Shown here: positions 5,869-12,452 of the stretch, piece by piece | Numbering within the stretch: position 1 is the stretch's first letter | How the letters are laid out: the number at the start of each line of letters is the position of its first letter | Assembly (NCBI GenBank): GCA_007120745.1 | Contig: SKNC01000012.1 | Coordinates: 1 to 12,452, forward strand | From: Bacillota bacterium | Lineage (GTDB): Bacteria > Bacillota > Dethiobacteria > SKNC01 | DNA length: 12,452 nucleotides | Direction of reading: 5' to 3' | The notes under the pieces: generated by a model | Databases searched by the model: none | Seen by the model: the letters and a program-made list of their open reading frames with translations, nothing else | What the model was told of the DNA's origin: nothing | Translations under genes and position numbers: made by a program

Positions 5869-8709
5869 TTACCCGGGCAGTTTCTCTAAGGAATCCCCGG
5901 CAGCTGCAGCACTTTCCCGGAGAATTTCCCGGTACACTCCGGCGGTCTGCCGGGCAATACTTCCCCAGTTATAATGGGTATCCACCTTCATCCGTCCGCG
6001 GCCGCAGAGCCTTCGGCAGAGCTCCCCATCCTTTAACAGCTCTATTATGCATCGGGCCAGGCGGGAGGTATCCCCCGGAGGAAACTTCAGGCCGTCCACC
6101 CCGTGCTCCACGATTTCTGCAAATCCCCCGGTATCCCCTACCACCAGAGGCACCCCGGCAGCCATGGCCTCGATGGCCACGATTCCAAAGGGCTCATAGG
6201 TGCTGGGGAAAACCGCCACGTCGGCGCAGGCATAGAGCCGGTTCCGCTCCCGGTCCTTCACAAATCCCGGGAAAATCACCCGGTCCTCCAACCCCAGCTT
6301 TTTCACCTTTTTCATCAGCTCCCCTTCGTGAGGGCCTTTTCCCGCAATGACAAATTTCACTGGGGGGTACTCCGCGATAATCTCCGAAATAGCCTCCAGG
6401 AGGTTGTCCACCCCCTTCTCAATGACCAGCCTCCCCATGAACAAAACCATCTTCTCCTGGGGCCGGGTAAAGTTCAGCCGCCACTGCTCAGGGAAGGGGT
6501 CCGGCCGCAGGTTGGCCGGGTCCACCCCGTTGGGGATCACCCGGATTTTATCCCGGGGCAGGAAGAAAATGTCCTCCAGCTCCCGCTGCATGTATTGACT
6601 GCAGCAGATTACTTTCCAGGCCTCAAAGGTCAGCCACCATTCCACCTCGTGCACATACCGCTGCTCCTGGTTATGTATGCCCCGGTTTCTGCCGTGCTCC
6701 GTGGCGTGAATGGTAGCCAGCAGGGGCATCCCGTAATGTTTATTCAGGGAAATAGCGGCATAGGCCGCCAGCCAGTCGTGGGCATGGATCAGGTCAAACC
6801 CTCCCAGGTCCCGGTAGAGCTTTCGGACATGCTGGAAAAAAATCAGGTTCAGCTGAAAAATCCAGTCCTTAAAATTATGGCCCTCAAACTGGTAGGTTCC
6901 CAGCCGGTGCACGTGAACCCCTTCCCGGTTTTCATACACCGGTCCCGGCTCTTCCCCCCGGGTAACAATGTGCACGTTCATCCCCTGGGCCGCCATGGCA
7001 AGGCTCAAGTCATCCATGTGCCGGGCCAGCCCCCCTACGGTGAGGGGAGGGAATTCCCAGGAGAGCATGAGAATCCTGGGGCGGGAAGGCCTTTTCATTA
7101 TTTCCAAAACCGCCTGCTTTTCCAGGTGTTCCCGGCGGGAAAATATACGGTAATCTATTTGTGGAAATAAGGGGTCCTCCCGGGTTACCTGTTCCAACCA
7201 CCGGGCATCCACCTTCTTTTCCTGTATCATATCATAAAGGCGGTTAAATTTCTTCAGGTGTTCCTTGATCCGGGTTTCGGCGTATTCCACCGCCGTCCCC
7301 ATAGTAATAATAAAGGTCCAGTCGCTGGCCTGGGCCAAGAGAAGCTCCCGGGCCGCCTGGTTTAAGGCATCGCTGTAGGGACTGAAGCTGTGGGGATGTT
7401 CATCGGCCAGCTCAATCATTTTCTTCTCCGCCCGGTGCAGGTGGGGGTAAACCCAGTCATTCTTCCCGTTCAACCACACACTGCTGTACCCTTCGTGCCC
7501 CCAGCTGGAAAGGTGCAGGGTTACCTCCTGGGGGGGCGGTCCCTCCTCCATACAAGTCAGGGGGGCCACCAGCTGCACGGTATCCTGGTCATAATGAATT
7601 TTCCGCACCAGGGAATCCAGCCACAGCGGTCCTTCATACCACCAGTGACCGAATAACTCCGCATCGTACGGGGCCACCACCACCGGTGTCCGATCCATTT
7701 CCCCGGAAAGGTGTTCCACCTGCTTTATCCGGTGAAATAAAAAATTTTCCGCATGCCGGGCCGCCGCCTCCCGGGCCGCTTCCGGGTTATAGGGTTCTTT
7801 ATGCTGCCCCTTCCCGGTGATGCGGTAGTATTTAATCCCTAAATTCCGGCGAATTCCCCCGGGCAGGTAGGGCTTCAAGTAATCCATATCCAGGTCGAAT
7901 CCCACATCCCGGTAATATTCCCGGTACCGGTAATCCCCCGGATACCCTTCCCTCATGCTCCACACCTGCCTGGAGGAATCCGGGTCTCTCCCGAAGGCAG
8001 AGACTCCTCTACCCGGAGTCACCGGGGCATAAATTCCATACCGGGGCTGAGGTGCCGCATACTGCACCCCATGGTTGTCCAAAAAGAAGTACCGGATTCC
8101 AAAATCCGCCAGGTGTTTTTCGACCCCCGCCCAGTATCCACACTCCGGCAGCCACAGCCCTTTGGGTGGATCTCCAAAATGCTGCGAAAAAAGCTCCACC
8201 CCCACCTGCACCTGAGCCCGCACTGCTTCTTCGGTTTTCACCAGGGGCAGGTACCCGTGGGTGGCACAGCAGGTGAAGAGCTCCAGCTTTCCGGTTTCCT
8301 TCAGTTTTCCAAAGGCAGAGAGAAGGTCCGTATTTTTTTCCTCTTTATAGTAACGGTATGTTTCCTCAAATGTTTCCCGGTACCACCAGGCCAGGGCATG
8401 GTAAGCCGACTGCCCCCGGGTCCGCCGCACCTCTTTCTCCGAAAGTTCCATCAGTTTTTCCAGGTAACGGCAGTATTTTTCCCGCAGTTCCCCCTGCCAC
8501 AGCATAGAAATCAGGGTAGGGGACAGGGAAAAACAAAGACGGAAATCAATTCCGTCCCGAATCCAGCTTTCCATCGCCTTTAACAGCGGTATATAGCATT
8601 CCGTCAGGGCCTCAAAAAACCACCTCTCCTCCAGGTGATCTTCCGATTCCGGGTGATGCACATAGGGCAGGTGCCCGTGAAGCACCATCATAAGATGACC
8701 TTTTGGCAT
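5869..8709 (-). CDS. GH57 (DUF1957-type) 1,4-alpha-glucan branching enzyme fused to GT4 glycosyltransferase
   Basis: A 946-residue two-enzyme fusion. Residues 1-535 are GH57 of the branching-enzyme type: HGHLPYV at 11-17, nucleophile Glu189 in WLPECGYW, acid/base Asp349 in PYDAELFGHWW, then a helical C-terminal part (about 420-535). Residues 544-935 are a GT-B glycosyltransferase of family GT4: LSWEFPPLTVGG at 549-560, HAHDW at 642-646, GRLVIEKG at 759-766, and an EX7E motif (Glu839, Glu847) in STYEPFGIVAIE. The fused protein could elongate an alpha-glucan and branch it in one polypeptide, in the cytosol (no signal peptide). ATG start; the upstream TAAGGACGGTG is a Shine-Dalgarno with one mismatch. 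It lies 112 bases after the DUF4912 gene and before the nucleotidylyltransferase, which probably supplies its donor. Donor and acceptor are not determined by sequence; GT4 also includes mannosyltransferases and ADP-glucose:maltose-1-phosphate enzymes. Confidence 0.9.
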   Translation of the reverse strand: MPKGHLMMVLHGHLPYVHHPESEDHLEERWFFEALTECYIPLLKAMESWIRDGIDFRLCFSLSPTLISMLWQGELREKYCRYLEKLMELSEKEVRRTRGQSAYHALAWWYRETFEETYRYYKEEKNTDLLSAFGKLKETGKLELFTCCATHGYLPLVKTEEAVRAQVQVGVELFSQHFGDPPKGLWLPECGYWAGVEKHLADFGIRYFFLDNHGVQYAAPQPRYGIYAPVTPGRGVSAFGRDPDSSRQVWSMREGYPGDYRYREYYRDVGFDLDMDYLKPYLPGGIRRNLGIKYYRITGKGQHKEPYNPEAAREAAARHAENFLFHRIKQVEHLSGEMDRTPVVVAPYDAELFGHWWYEGPLWLDSLVRKIHYDQDTVQLVAPLTCMEEGPPPQEVTLHLSSWGHEGYSSVWLNGKNDWVYPHLHRAEKKMIELADEHPHSFSPYSDALNQAARELLLAQASDWTFIITMGTAVEYAETRIKEHLKKFNRLYDMIQEKKVDARWLEQVTREDPLFPQIDYRIFSRREHLEKQAVLEIMKRPSRPRILMLSWEFPPLTVGGLARHMDDLSLAMAAQGMNVHIVTRGEEPGPVYENREGVHVHRLGTYQFEGHNFKDWIFQLNLIFFQHVRKLYRDLGGFDLIHAHDWLAAYAAISLNKHYGMPLLATIHATEHGRNRGIHNQEQRYVHEVEWWLTFEAWKVICCSQYMQRELEDIFFLPRDKIRVIPNGVDPANLRPDPFPEQWRLNFTRPQEKMVLFMGRLVIEKGVDNLLEAISEIIAEYPPVKFVIAGKGPHEGELMKKVKKLGLEDRVIFPGFVKDRERNRLYACADVAVFPSTYEPFGIVAIEAMAAGVPLVVGDTGGFAEIVEHGVDGLKFPPGDTSRLARCIIELLKDGELCRRLCGRGRMKVDTHYNWGSIARQTAGVYREILRESAAAAGDSLEKLPG

Positions 8710-8821
8710 TATAAAACACCGTCCTTACATTTGATAAAAAAATAAAACATTAATTAAAGAACACATTATTTTAACAAAAATCAGTGAGTTACAGGTTAAA
8801 AGTAAACACCCGGCAAAAAAT
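8710..8821. other. A/T-rich 112-base spacer between DUF4912 and GH57-GT4 genes
   Basis: No gene or strong hairpin. The minus strand contains TTGTTA followed 17 bases later by ATTAAT, a weak match to a sigma-A promoter that could give the GH57-GT4 gene its own transcript. There is no terminator-like stem plus T-run after the DUF4912 stop, so co-transcription is equally possible. Confidence 0.3.
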
Positions 8822-9289
8822 TTAACTGGTGGGAAGGTCCCTGATTATCTCCCGGGTAAGCAGCGGCTGCAGCTTCGCTTCCTCCTCCGCCACCTGGGGT
8901 GGACTCACCTGGTCAGGGGGAGTCTCAGCCACTCCGGAACGGAGCAGGGACAAGAACTCCCCGTTATTTTTAACCCCCAGGTCAATCACATAAGTGCACC
9001 CTGCCTTCAGAGGATAAAAATAAAAGCTGCTGCAGTGGGAGGGAATGGGATATTCCCAAAATTCATTGGCATTGGCTCCATTAAAATTAATTCCAGTCAC
9101 GTCAAATAGCCTGAGAAAATAAGAGAGATGAGACCAGGCGGTCTTGAAGTGGCGGGTTGCCATTTCCTTAATTTCCTGGCTCAATTCCCAATAGGCAAAA
9201 ATGCAGTGAGGGCTTTGAACCATAACTTCTATAATGTTTTCACCGGTGTATGATGGCAGTTCACAGGAAGTCACAGATCTGCTGTTCAT
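8822..9289 (-). CDS. DUF4912 domain-containing protein
   Basis: A 155-residue protein of unknown biochemical function. The signature is LPSYTGENIIEV (11-22) with SPHCIFAYWEL (26-36), then LRLFDVTG (59-66), GCTYVIDLG (97-105) and GEFLSLLRSG (110-119). This matches the DUF4912 pattern of an LP.sYgen..vmv.dP..iyaYWEl start and a beta-rich core. The last 30 or so residues are Pro/Glu-rich and probably disordered. DUF4912 proteins are often encoded beside GH57 branching enzymes, as here, so a carbohydrate-binding or enzyme-partner role is a reasonable inference. An upstream GTG pair (9296-9301) extends the frame, but AGGTGGTGAT, one mismatch from AGGAGGTGAT, overlaps those codons and sits at correct spacing from the ATG at 9287-9289. 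I therefore take the ATG as start. It is the first gene after a 735-base gap and probably opens the operon. Confidence 0.82.
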   Translation of the reverse strand: MNSRSVTSCELPSYTGENIIEVMVQSPHCIFAYWELSQEIKEMATRHFKTAWSHLSYFLRLFDVTGINFNGANANEFWEYPIPSHCSSFYFYPLKAGCTYVIDLGVKNNGEFLSLLRSGVAETPPDQVSPPQVAEEEAKLQPLLTREIIRDLPTS

Positions 9290-9344
9290 GGTAATCACCA
9301 CCTGTTTTCAAAAAAATAAAAACACATCACTTTATATCAGCGGA

Positions 9345-9370
9345 ATCATACCGGATGCATTCGTTGTCAA
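9345..9370 (-). promoter_or_regulatory. Possible sigma-A promoter for the glucan gene cluster
   Basis: The minus strand has a perfect TTGACA (9365-9370) and a good TATGAT (9345-9350), but only 14 bases lie between them, shorter than the usual 16-18. Transcription from it would start near 9338 and leave a leader of about 50 bases before the DUF4912 ATG. The short spacing suggests a weak or activator-dependent promoter, or a chance match. The position, just upstream of the first gene, is what makes it worth listing. Confidence 0.3.
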
Positions 9371-9613
9371 GGTATACATAATATATCTTTTTGTGTTTTC
9401 TGTGCTGCTGTTTTAAATATGTAGACGAAATCCTTCCTTCTTCTGAGGATACTTTACTGTCAGTTCATCACCTGGCATGAAGTCACCCGGCTTAAAGACA
9501 AAATAACAGCTGTATTTATTTAAGACAGCAGCCGTTAGAAGAATCTGAAAAGCACATACTAGAAAGGGCGGTTGTTTGTCGAATTTGTTTATTTTGTACC
9601 TTATGTTTTCGTG

Positions 9614-9642
9614 TTTTCCCCGTGTCTTCCTTCCGGGGAAAA
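9614..9642. repeat. 9-base perfect inverted repeat
   Basis: TTTTCCCCG (9614-9622) and CGGGGAAAA (9634-9642) flank an 11-base spacer. On the plus strand the stem is followed by TTTAATTTATT; on the minus strand it is followed by ACACGAAAAC, so neither side gives a classical terminator. It may be an RNA hairpin in the untranslated region or a protein-binding site. Confidence 0.5.
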
Positions 9643-9706
9643 TTTAATTTATTGAAACAATTTTGCCATCCTACTTTACATAATATTTTCGCCTGCCATT
9701 TTAAAA

Positions 9707-9722
9707 CCGGGGAAACCCCCGG
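9707..9722 (-). terminator. Weak terminator-like hairpin downstream of phosphoglucomutase
   Basis: CCGGGG (9707-9712) pairs with CCCCGG (9717-9722) across a 4-base loop. On the minus strand the 6-base all-GC stem is followed by TTTTAAAA. It could end transcripts from the phosphoglucomutase gene, whose stop is 315 bases upstream on that strand, but the T-run is short. Confidence 0.35.
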
Positions 9723-9846
9723 AACATATGTGGTGCGGACAAATATAAGGTAGAATTATTGTGTTGCAATTATTAAAAAATTTTAATTATTTGAAATTAT
9801 CTGAATATGGCAGGGGCACCGGTAAGGCATTCCGCATCATTATAAA

Positions 9847-9962
9847 AGCCTGTCCCCAGTGGATTATGTGCCTTCAAACATAGTGACAGCCTGCCCTCAA
9901 CGGATTATGCATCCAGCATGGTAACAGCCTTTCCTCAGCGTATTTTTGCCTTCCAGCTTTTA
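9847..9962. repeat. Three degenerate tandem repeats, 37-41 bases each
   Basis: Copies begin AGCCTGTCCCC (9847-9887), AGCCTGCCCTC (9888-9925) and AGCCTTTCCTC (9926-9962). Each continues with an AnyGGATTATG-like core (CGTATTTTT in the third) and a TGCCTTC or TGCATCC block. Spacings of 41 and 38 bases are not multiples of three and all frames are broken by stops, so the array is non-coding. The first two copies each contain a small hairpin in which one base pair differs compensatorily: TATGT/ACATA (9865-9869, 9878-9882) against TATGC/GCATG (9906-9910, 9916-9920). The third copy lacks it. Confidence 0.55.
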
Positions 9963-10036
9963 TCTTAATAAGTTGTGGATGATTTGGGGAAAAGTACCCC
10001 TGGAGAAATAAACGATTCTATGTAACCGCAAAAACA

Positions 10037-11461
10037 CTACAGAGTTAAATCCTCTTTGACCTCCCGTTGCAGGGCGGCCACTTCCCCCTCCGACGCGGCT
10101 TCTGCATAGATCCGGAATACCGGCTCCGTGCCTGAGGCTCGAATGAGACACCAGCTGCCGTCCTCCAAAAGATACTTCCAGCCGTCCACACGGATGGAGG
10201 TGAGAACCTGTTTTCCGCAGATCATCCCGGGCTCATAGGTTTTTAAAATTTCCAATACTTTTTCTTTTTTCTGGGGAGTGCAGTGGATGTCCAGGCGGCG
10301 GCTGACCACCCGGCCGTATTCCTTATAAATATCCTCTAATATTTCCGAGGGTTCTTTCTTTTCCATCCCTAACATTTCCATCATCAGGAGACATCCCAGG
10401 ATCCCGTCTTTTTCGGGGACATGGCCCCGGATGCTGATGCCGCCGCTTTCTTCGCCCCCCAGGAATGCACCCTTTTTAATCATCAAGTTTCCTATGTATT
10501 TAAAGCCTACCGGGGTTTCCGCCACTTCCACTCCATCATGCTCCATGGCAATCTTATCCAGCATGTGGGTTGTGGCCACCGTCCTGGCCACCAGGCCCTT
10601 CCAATTCCGGGTTTTAATTAAATGATGCAGAGCCATGATGAGAATCTGGTTAGGGCTGTAGAAATTTCCCTTGCTGTCCACTACCCCCATGCGGTCTGCG
10701 TCCCCGTCCAGGGCCAGCCCCAGGTCCGCCTCGTTTTCCCGAACTTTAAACTTCAGGGAAGAGAGGTTATCCTCCCCCGGGTCCGGCAGCAGCCCGCCGA
10801 AGAAAGCACAGCGGTTGGAGTTAATGGAGACTACATCCAATCCCAGGGAAACTAAAAATTTATCCAGGTATCCAACCCCGGCTCCGTGCATGGGGTCCAC
10901 CACCACTTTCAAGCCTGAGTTTTGAATTGCCTCGGTGTTTACCAGGGACTTCAGGTGGTACAGGTAATTGTTCTGAGGCTGAACATTGGAAATGAAGCCC
11001 ATTTTTTTGGCTTCTTCGTATTCCAGCCGCTGAATGCCCGGGTTTCCCTGAAGTTTTTTCACATGGTCGGTAATCTGGTCCGTAATATCCGGCATGGCCG
11101 GCCCCGCATAGTGGGGAATAAATTTCATCCCGTGATATGTAGGGGGGTTGTGGCTGGCAGTGAGCATAATGGCCCCGGCCAGCTCCTTAATTTTCACCGT
11201 ATAGGCTGCCGCAGGGGTAGGGGCCGCGAAAGGGGTAACGAACACTTTAATGGAATTCCCCGCCAGCACCTCCGCAATGGCCGCTGCAAATTCCTCCGAA
11301 AGGAAACGGTTGTCGAATGCCACCAGGATTCCCTTTTTTTCCAGTTTGTTATCCTTTATGTAACCGGCAATGGCCTGGGTAACTAGCCTCACGTTATCAA
11401 AAGTAAATTCCTCTGCAATCAGAGCCCTCCAGCCATCGGTACCAAATTTTATATCAGCCAT
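10037..11461 (-). CDS. Phosphoglucomutase/phosphomannomutase family protein
   Basis: Interconverts hexose 6-phosphate and hexose 1-phosphate in the cytosol, linking glycolysis to nucleotide-sugar synthesis. All four family signatures are intact in 474 residues: the phosphoserine loop TASHNP at 101-106 (Ser103), the metal loop DGDADR at 252-257, the sugar-binding loop GGEESGG at 335-341, and the phosphate-binding loop RASGTEP at 441-447. FGTDGWRA at 6-13 is the usual N-terminus. The GEESGG form is typical of the glucose/mannose mutases rather than the phosphoglucosamine mutase GlmM, though the exact sugar is not certain. ATG start with GGGAGG 8 bases upstream. It is separated from the glucan cluster by 735 bases, so it may be transcribed on its own, but it supplies the activity missing from the degenerate mutase domain of the nucleotidylyltransferase fusion. 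Confidence 0.93.
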   Translation of the reverse strand: MADIKFGTDGWRALIAEEFTFDNVRLVTQAIAGYIKDNKLEKKGILVAFDNRFLSEEFAAAIAEVLAGNSIKVFVTPFAAPTPAAAYTVKIKELAGAIMLTASHNPPTYHGMKFIPHYAGPAMPDITDQITDHVKKLQGNPGIQRLEYEEAKKMGFISNVQPQNNYLYHLKSLVNTEAIQNSGLKVVVDPMHGAGVGYLDKFLVSLGLDVVSINSNRCAFFGGLLPDPGEDNLSSLKFKVRENEADLGLALDGDADRMGVVDSKGNFYSPNQILIMALHHLIKTRNWKGLVARTVATTHMLDKIAMEHDGVEVAETPVGFKYIGNLMIKKGAFLGGEESGGISIRGHVPEKDGILGCLLMMEMLGMEKKEPSEILEDIYKEYGRVVSRRLDIHCTPQKKEKVLEILKTYEPGMICGKQVLTSIRVDGWKYLLEDGSWCLIRASGTEPVFRIYAEAASEGEVAALQREVKEDLTL

Positions 11462-11499
11462 TTCTATAACCTCCCGTTAAAATTGTTGAAAAAAATCTA

Positions 11500-11505
11500 A
11501 TTATA
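11500..11505 (-). promoter_or_regulatory. Possible -10 box for phosphoglucomutase
   Basis: A perfect TATAAT on the minus strand lies 38 bases upstream of the ATG and would give a leader of about 30 bases. The -35 position has only TGTTTT-like sequence, a poor match to TTGACA. It falls just after the terminator-like hairpin at 11530-11551, which fits a new transcript starting here. Confidence 0.4.
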
Positions 11506-11529
11506 AAGAATTTGCTTCCTAAAAACATG

Positions 11530-11551
11530 AAAAACAGCCATTCCGTGACTG
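11530..11551 (-). terminator. Probable intrinsic terminator
   Basis: On the minus strand CAGTCA (11546-11551), loop CGGAA, TGGCTG (11535-11540) form a 6-pair stem with one G-U, followed directly by TTTTT. Two further G-U pairs could extend it at the base of the stem. It would stop transcription coming from the alpha/beta hydrolase gene, 250 bases after its stop, before the phosphoglucomutase promoter. Confidence 0.45.
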
Positions 11552-11800
11552 CCTGGTAAAAATATTATCTGTTAGAATAAGTTAATTTATCCACTGCTCA
11601 AAAAAACTCCCTGTTTACATTGGTTTTCTACGATTATTATAACCCAACATATATGGAAAGTCCATGCAAACCAATGGATAATATTGGAGAGATTGAGAAA
11701 AAATTTTTTGAATTTTTCATAAACAATTATTATTGATAACTTTAATTTCTGCAGCTCACAACAGCTGTTATGGCTGGGAAAAAAACATTTTTCAAATGAT

Positions 11801-12451
11801 TCAAATCTGGGCTTTCAACCAGGATAGGGTTCGACTCAGAGCCTCTTTATTATGCCTCAGCCGGTGGCCGGCCCCTTTTAAAAGGATTAACTCCCTGGGG
11901 TGAGAGGCAGCCTGGTACAGCTGCCGGGCGTGCTCCGTAGGAATCAGCTCATCCGCTTCCCCATGAATAATCAGCACCGGCCTGGGGGACAGTTCACTTA
12001 TGTATTCCCGGGGTTGAAGGTCTAAGGCCCTGTTCATCCAGGCTGTGGGGTCCGGGGGAAAGTCCGGGTCCCGAAGAATCCCCAGGGTTCTCAGGTCCTT
12101 CAAGACCTCCTGCAGATTGTTCTCATTAATCAGCAGCCGAAAGTCTGCAGGACTGGCCAGGGAAACCACCCCGGCAATCTCCGGGTCCCGGGAAGCAGCA
12201 TAAAGAGATACGGCGGCCCCTGCGCTGAATCCCACCAGGAAAACACGCTCCCGGTCTACCCCGGGATGCTGCCGCAAAAACTGAATTACCGCCTGAAGGT
12301 CGCTGGTCCATTCCCATAAATCAAAGTTCCCGCCGCTTTCTCCGGTGCCCCTGAAATTAAAGGTAAAGGCAGCGAAGCCCTGCCGGCTGAACCATTGGGC
12401 CAGTTCCGGGTAGCTTTGGGGAAAATCCGGATCGGGACTGCTTCTGGAGAG
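11801..12451 (-). CDS. Alpha/beta hydrolase (5' end cut by window edge)
   Basis: A serine hydrolase of the alpha/beta fold; 216 residues are visible and the frame stays open to the right edge, so the N-terminus is missing. The visible part has RGTGES (about residues 34-39), the nucleophile elbow GFSAG with the catalytic Ser near 76, the acid Asp near 167 in HGEADELIP, and the His near 196 in GAGHRLR. The triad is therefore complete. A short helical insert between the elbow and the Asp (about 95-150) is the usual cap region. The type is similar to prolyl-oligopeptidase-like or acyl esterase/BAAT-like hydrolases, and the substrate cannot be read from sequence. It ends 339 bases before the phosphoglucomutase start, with a probable terminator between, so it is unlikely to belong to the glucan module. 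An internal TTG at 12275-12277 gives an apparent shorter frame but would remove the RGTGES strand, so it is not the start. Confidence 0.85.
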   Translation of the reverse strand, partial: LSRSSPDPDFPQSYPELAQWFSRQGFAAFTFNFRGTGESGGNFDLWEWTSDLQAVIQFLRQHPGVDRERVFLVGFSAGAAVSLYAASRDPEIAGVVSLASPADFRLLINENNLQEVLKDLRTLGILRDPDFPPDPTAWMNRALDLQPREYISELSPRPVLIIHGEADELIPTEHARQLYQAASHPRELILLKGAGHRLRHNKEALSRTLSWLKAQI

Positions 12452-12452
12452 A

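Larger units (their letters stand above)
9302..10036. other. 735-base intergenic region
   Basis: This is the longest gap in the window and contains no gene I can support. Its contents, from right to left, are three degenerate tandem repeats (9847-9962), a very A/T-rich stretch (about 9740-9800), a GC-rich hairpin (9707-9722), a 9-base inverted repeat (9614-9642) and a possible promoter (9345-9370). I recognise no riboswitch, tRNA or other named RNA in it. The gap separates the phosphoglucomutase gene from the DUF4912-led cluster, so these are probably two transcription units. Confidence 0.6.
11462..11800. other. 339-base A/T-rich intergenic region
   Basis: No gene is visible. It contains the terminator-like hairpin (11530-11551), the TATAAT (11500-11505), a spaced 9-base inverted repeat CATTGGTTT/AAACCAATG (11618-11626, 11668-11676), and two small palindromes within 11653-11687 (ATGGA-AAG-TCCAT and CCAAT-N7-ATTGG). 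The cluster of dyads could be an operator region, but no known operator consensus is recognised. Confidence 0.4.

Noticed and set aside
6103..7170. 355-codon plus-strand open frame.
   Set aside because: It lies wholly opposite the GT4 part of the fusion gene, has no recognisable motif and is a composition artefact of the real gene on the other strand.
9413..9655. Open minus-strand frame of about 66 codons beyond the TTAA-rich segment, ending with a protein-like stretch (KPGDFMPGDELTV).
   Set aside because: There is no usable start codon except an internal ATG that would give only about 20 residues, no convincing ribosome-binding site, and no recognised family. It could be a gene relic, but the evidence is too thin to annotate.
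9847..9962. Tandem repeats considered as a CRISPR array.
   Set aside because: There are no identical direct repeats with unique spacers; the units are contiguous and degenerate, and there are no cas genes.
9985..10000. GGGG/CCCC stem just after the phosphoglucomutase stop, considered as a terminator.
   Set aside because: Only 4 pairs, a 7-base loop and no T-run after the stem on the minus strand.
9302..10036. Possible riboswitch (c-di-GMP or glycine type) in the large gap.
   Set aside because: The conserved cores of these classes are not visible; only generic hairpins are present.

Overview
The window looks like a piece of a Firmicutes chromosome, probably a Clostridia lineage of middling G+C. 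The signs are strong Shine-Dalgarno sequences, use of TTG and GTG starts, A/T-rich gaps, and protein families typical of that group. This placement is inference; no rRNA or marker gene is present. All seven protein genes lie on the minus strand, so the window reads from right to left.

Layout in transcription order: (1) an alpha/beta hydrolase cut by the right edge (11801-12451); (2) a 339-base gap with a likely terminator and promoter; (3) a phosphoglucomutase/phosphomannomutase with a full set of catalytic motifs (10037-11461); (4) a 735-base gene-free stretch (9302-10036) with degenerate tandem repeats, two hairpin-forming inverted repeats and a possible promoter; (5) a DUF4912 protein (8822-9289); (6) a 946-residue fusion of a GH57 branching-enzyme-like domain and a GT4 glycosyltransferase (5869-8709); (7) an 828-residue fusion of a sugar-1-phosphate nucleotidylyltransferase, a hexapeptide beta-helix and a phosphohexomutase-like domain that has lost its catalytic motifs (3150-5636); (8) a cytosolic GH15 glucoamylase-like enzyme (1143-3131); (9) a ROK-family glucokinase cut by the left edge (1-967).

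Together these genes could form a compact cytosolic alpha-glucan synthesis and turnover module. The ROK kinase would phosphorylate glucose, the mutase would make the 1-phosphate, the nucleotidylyltransferase would activate it, the GT4-GH57 fusion would elongate and branch a polymer, and GH15 would release glucose hydrolytically back to the kinase. No classical glgC, glgA, glgB or glgP lies in the window. The points most worth a second look are the polymerase-plus-branching fusion, the apparently dead mutase domain fused to the nucleotidylyltransferase while a complete mutase sits just upstream, and the structured non-coding stretch between 9302 and 10036. The sugar nucleotide and the product are not settled by sequence: GDP-mannose and a mannose-containing product remain possible.
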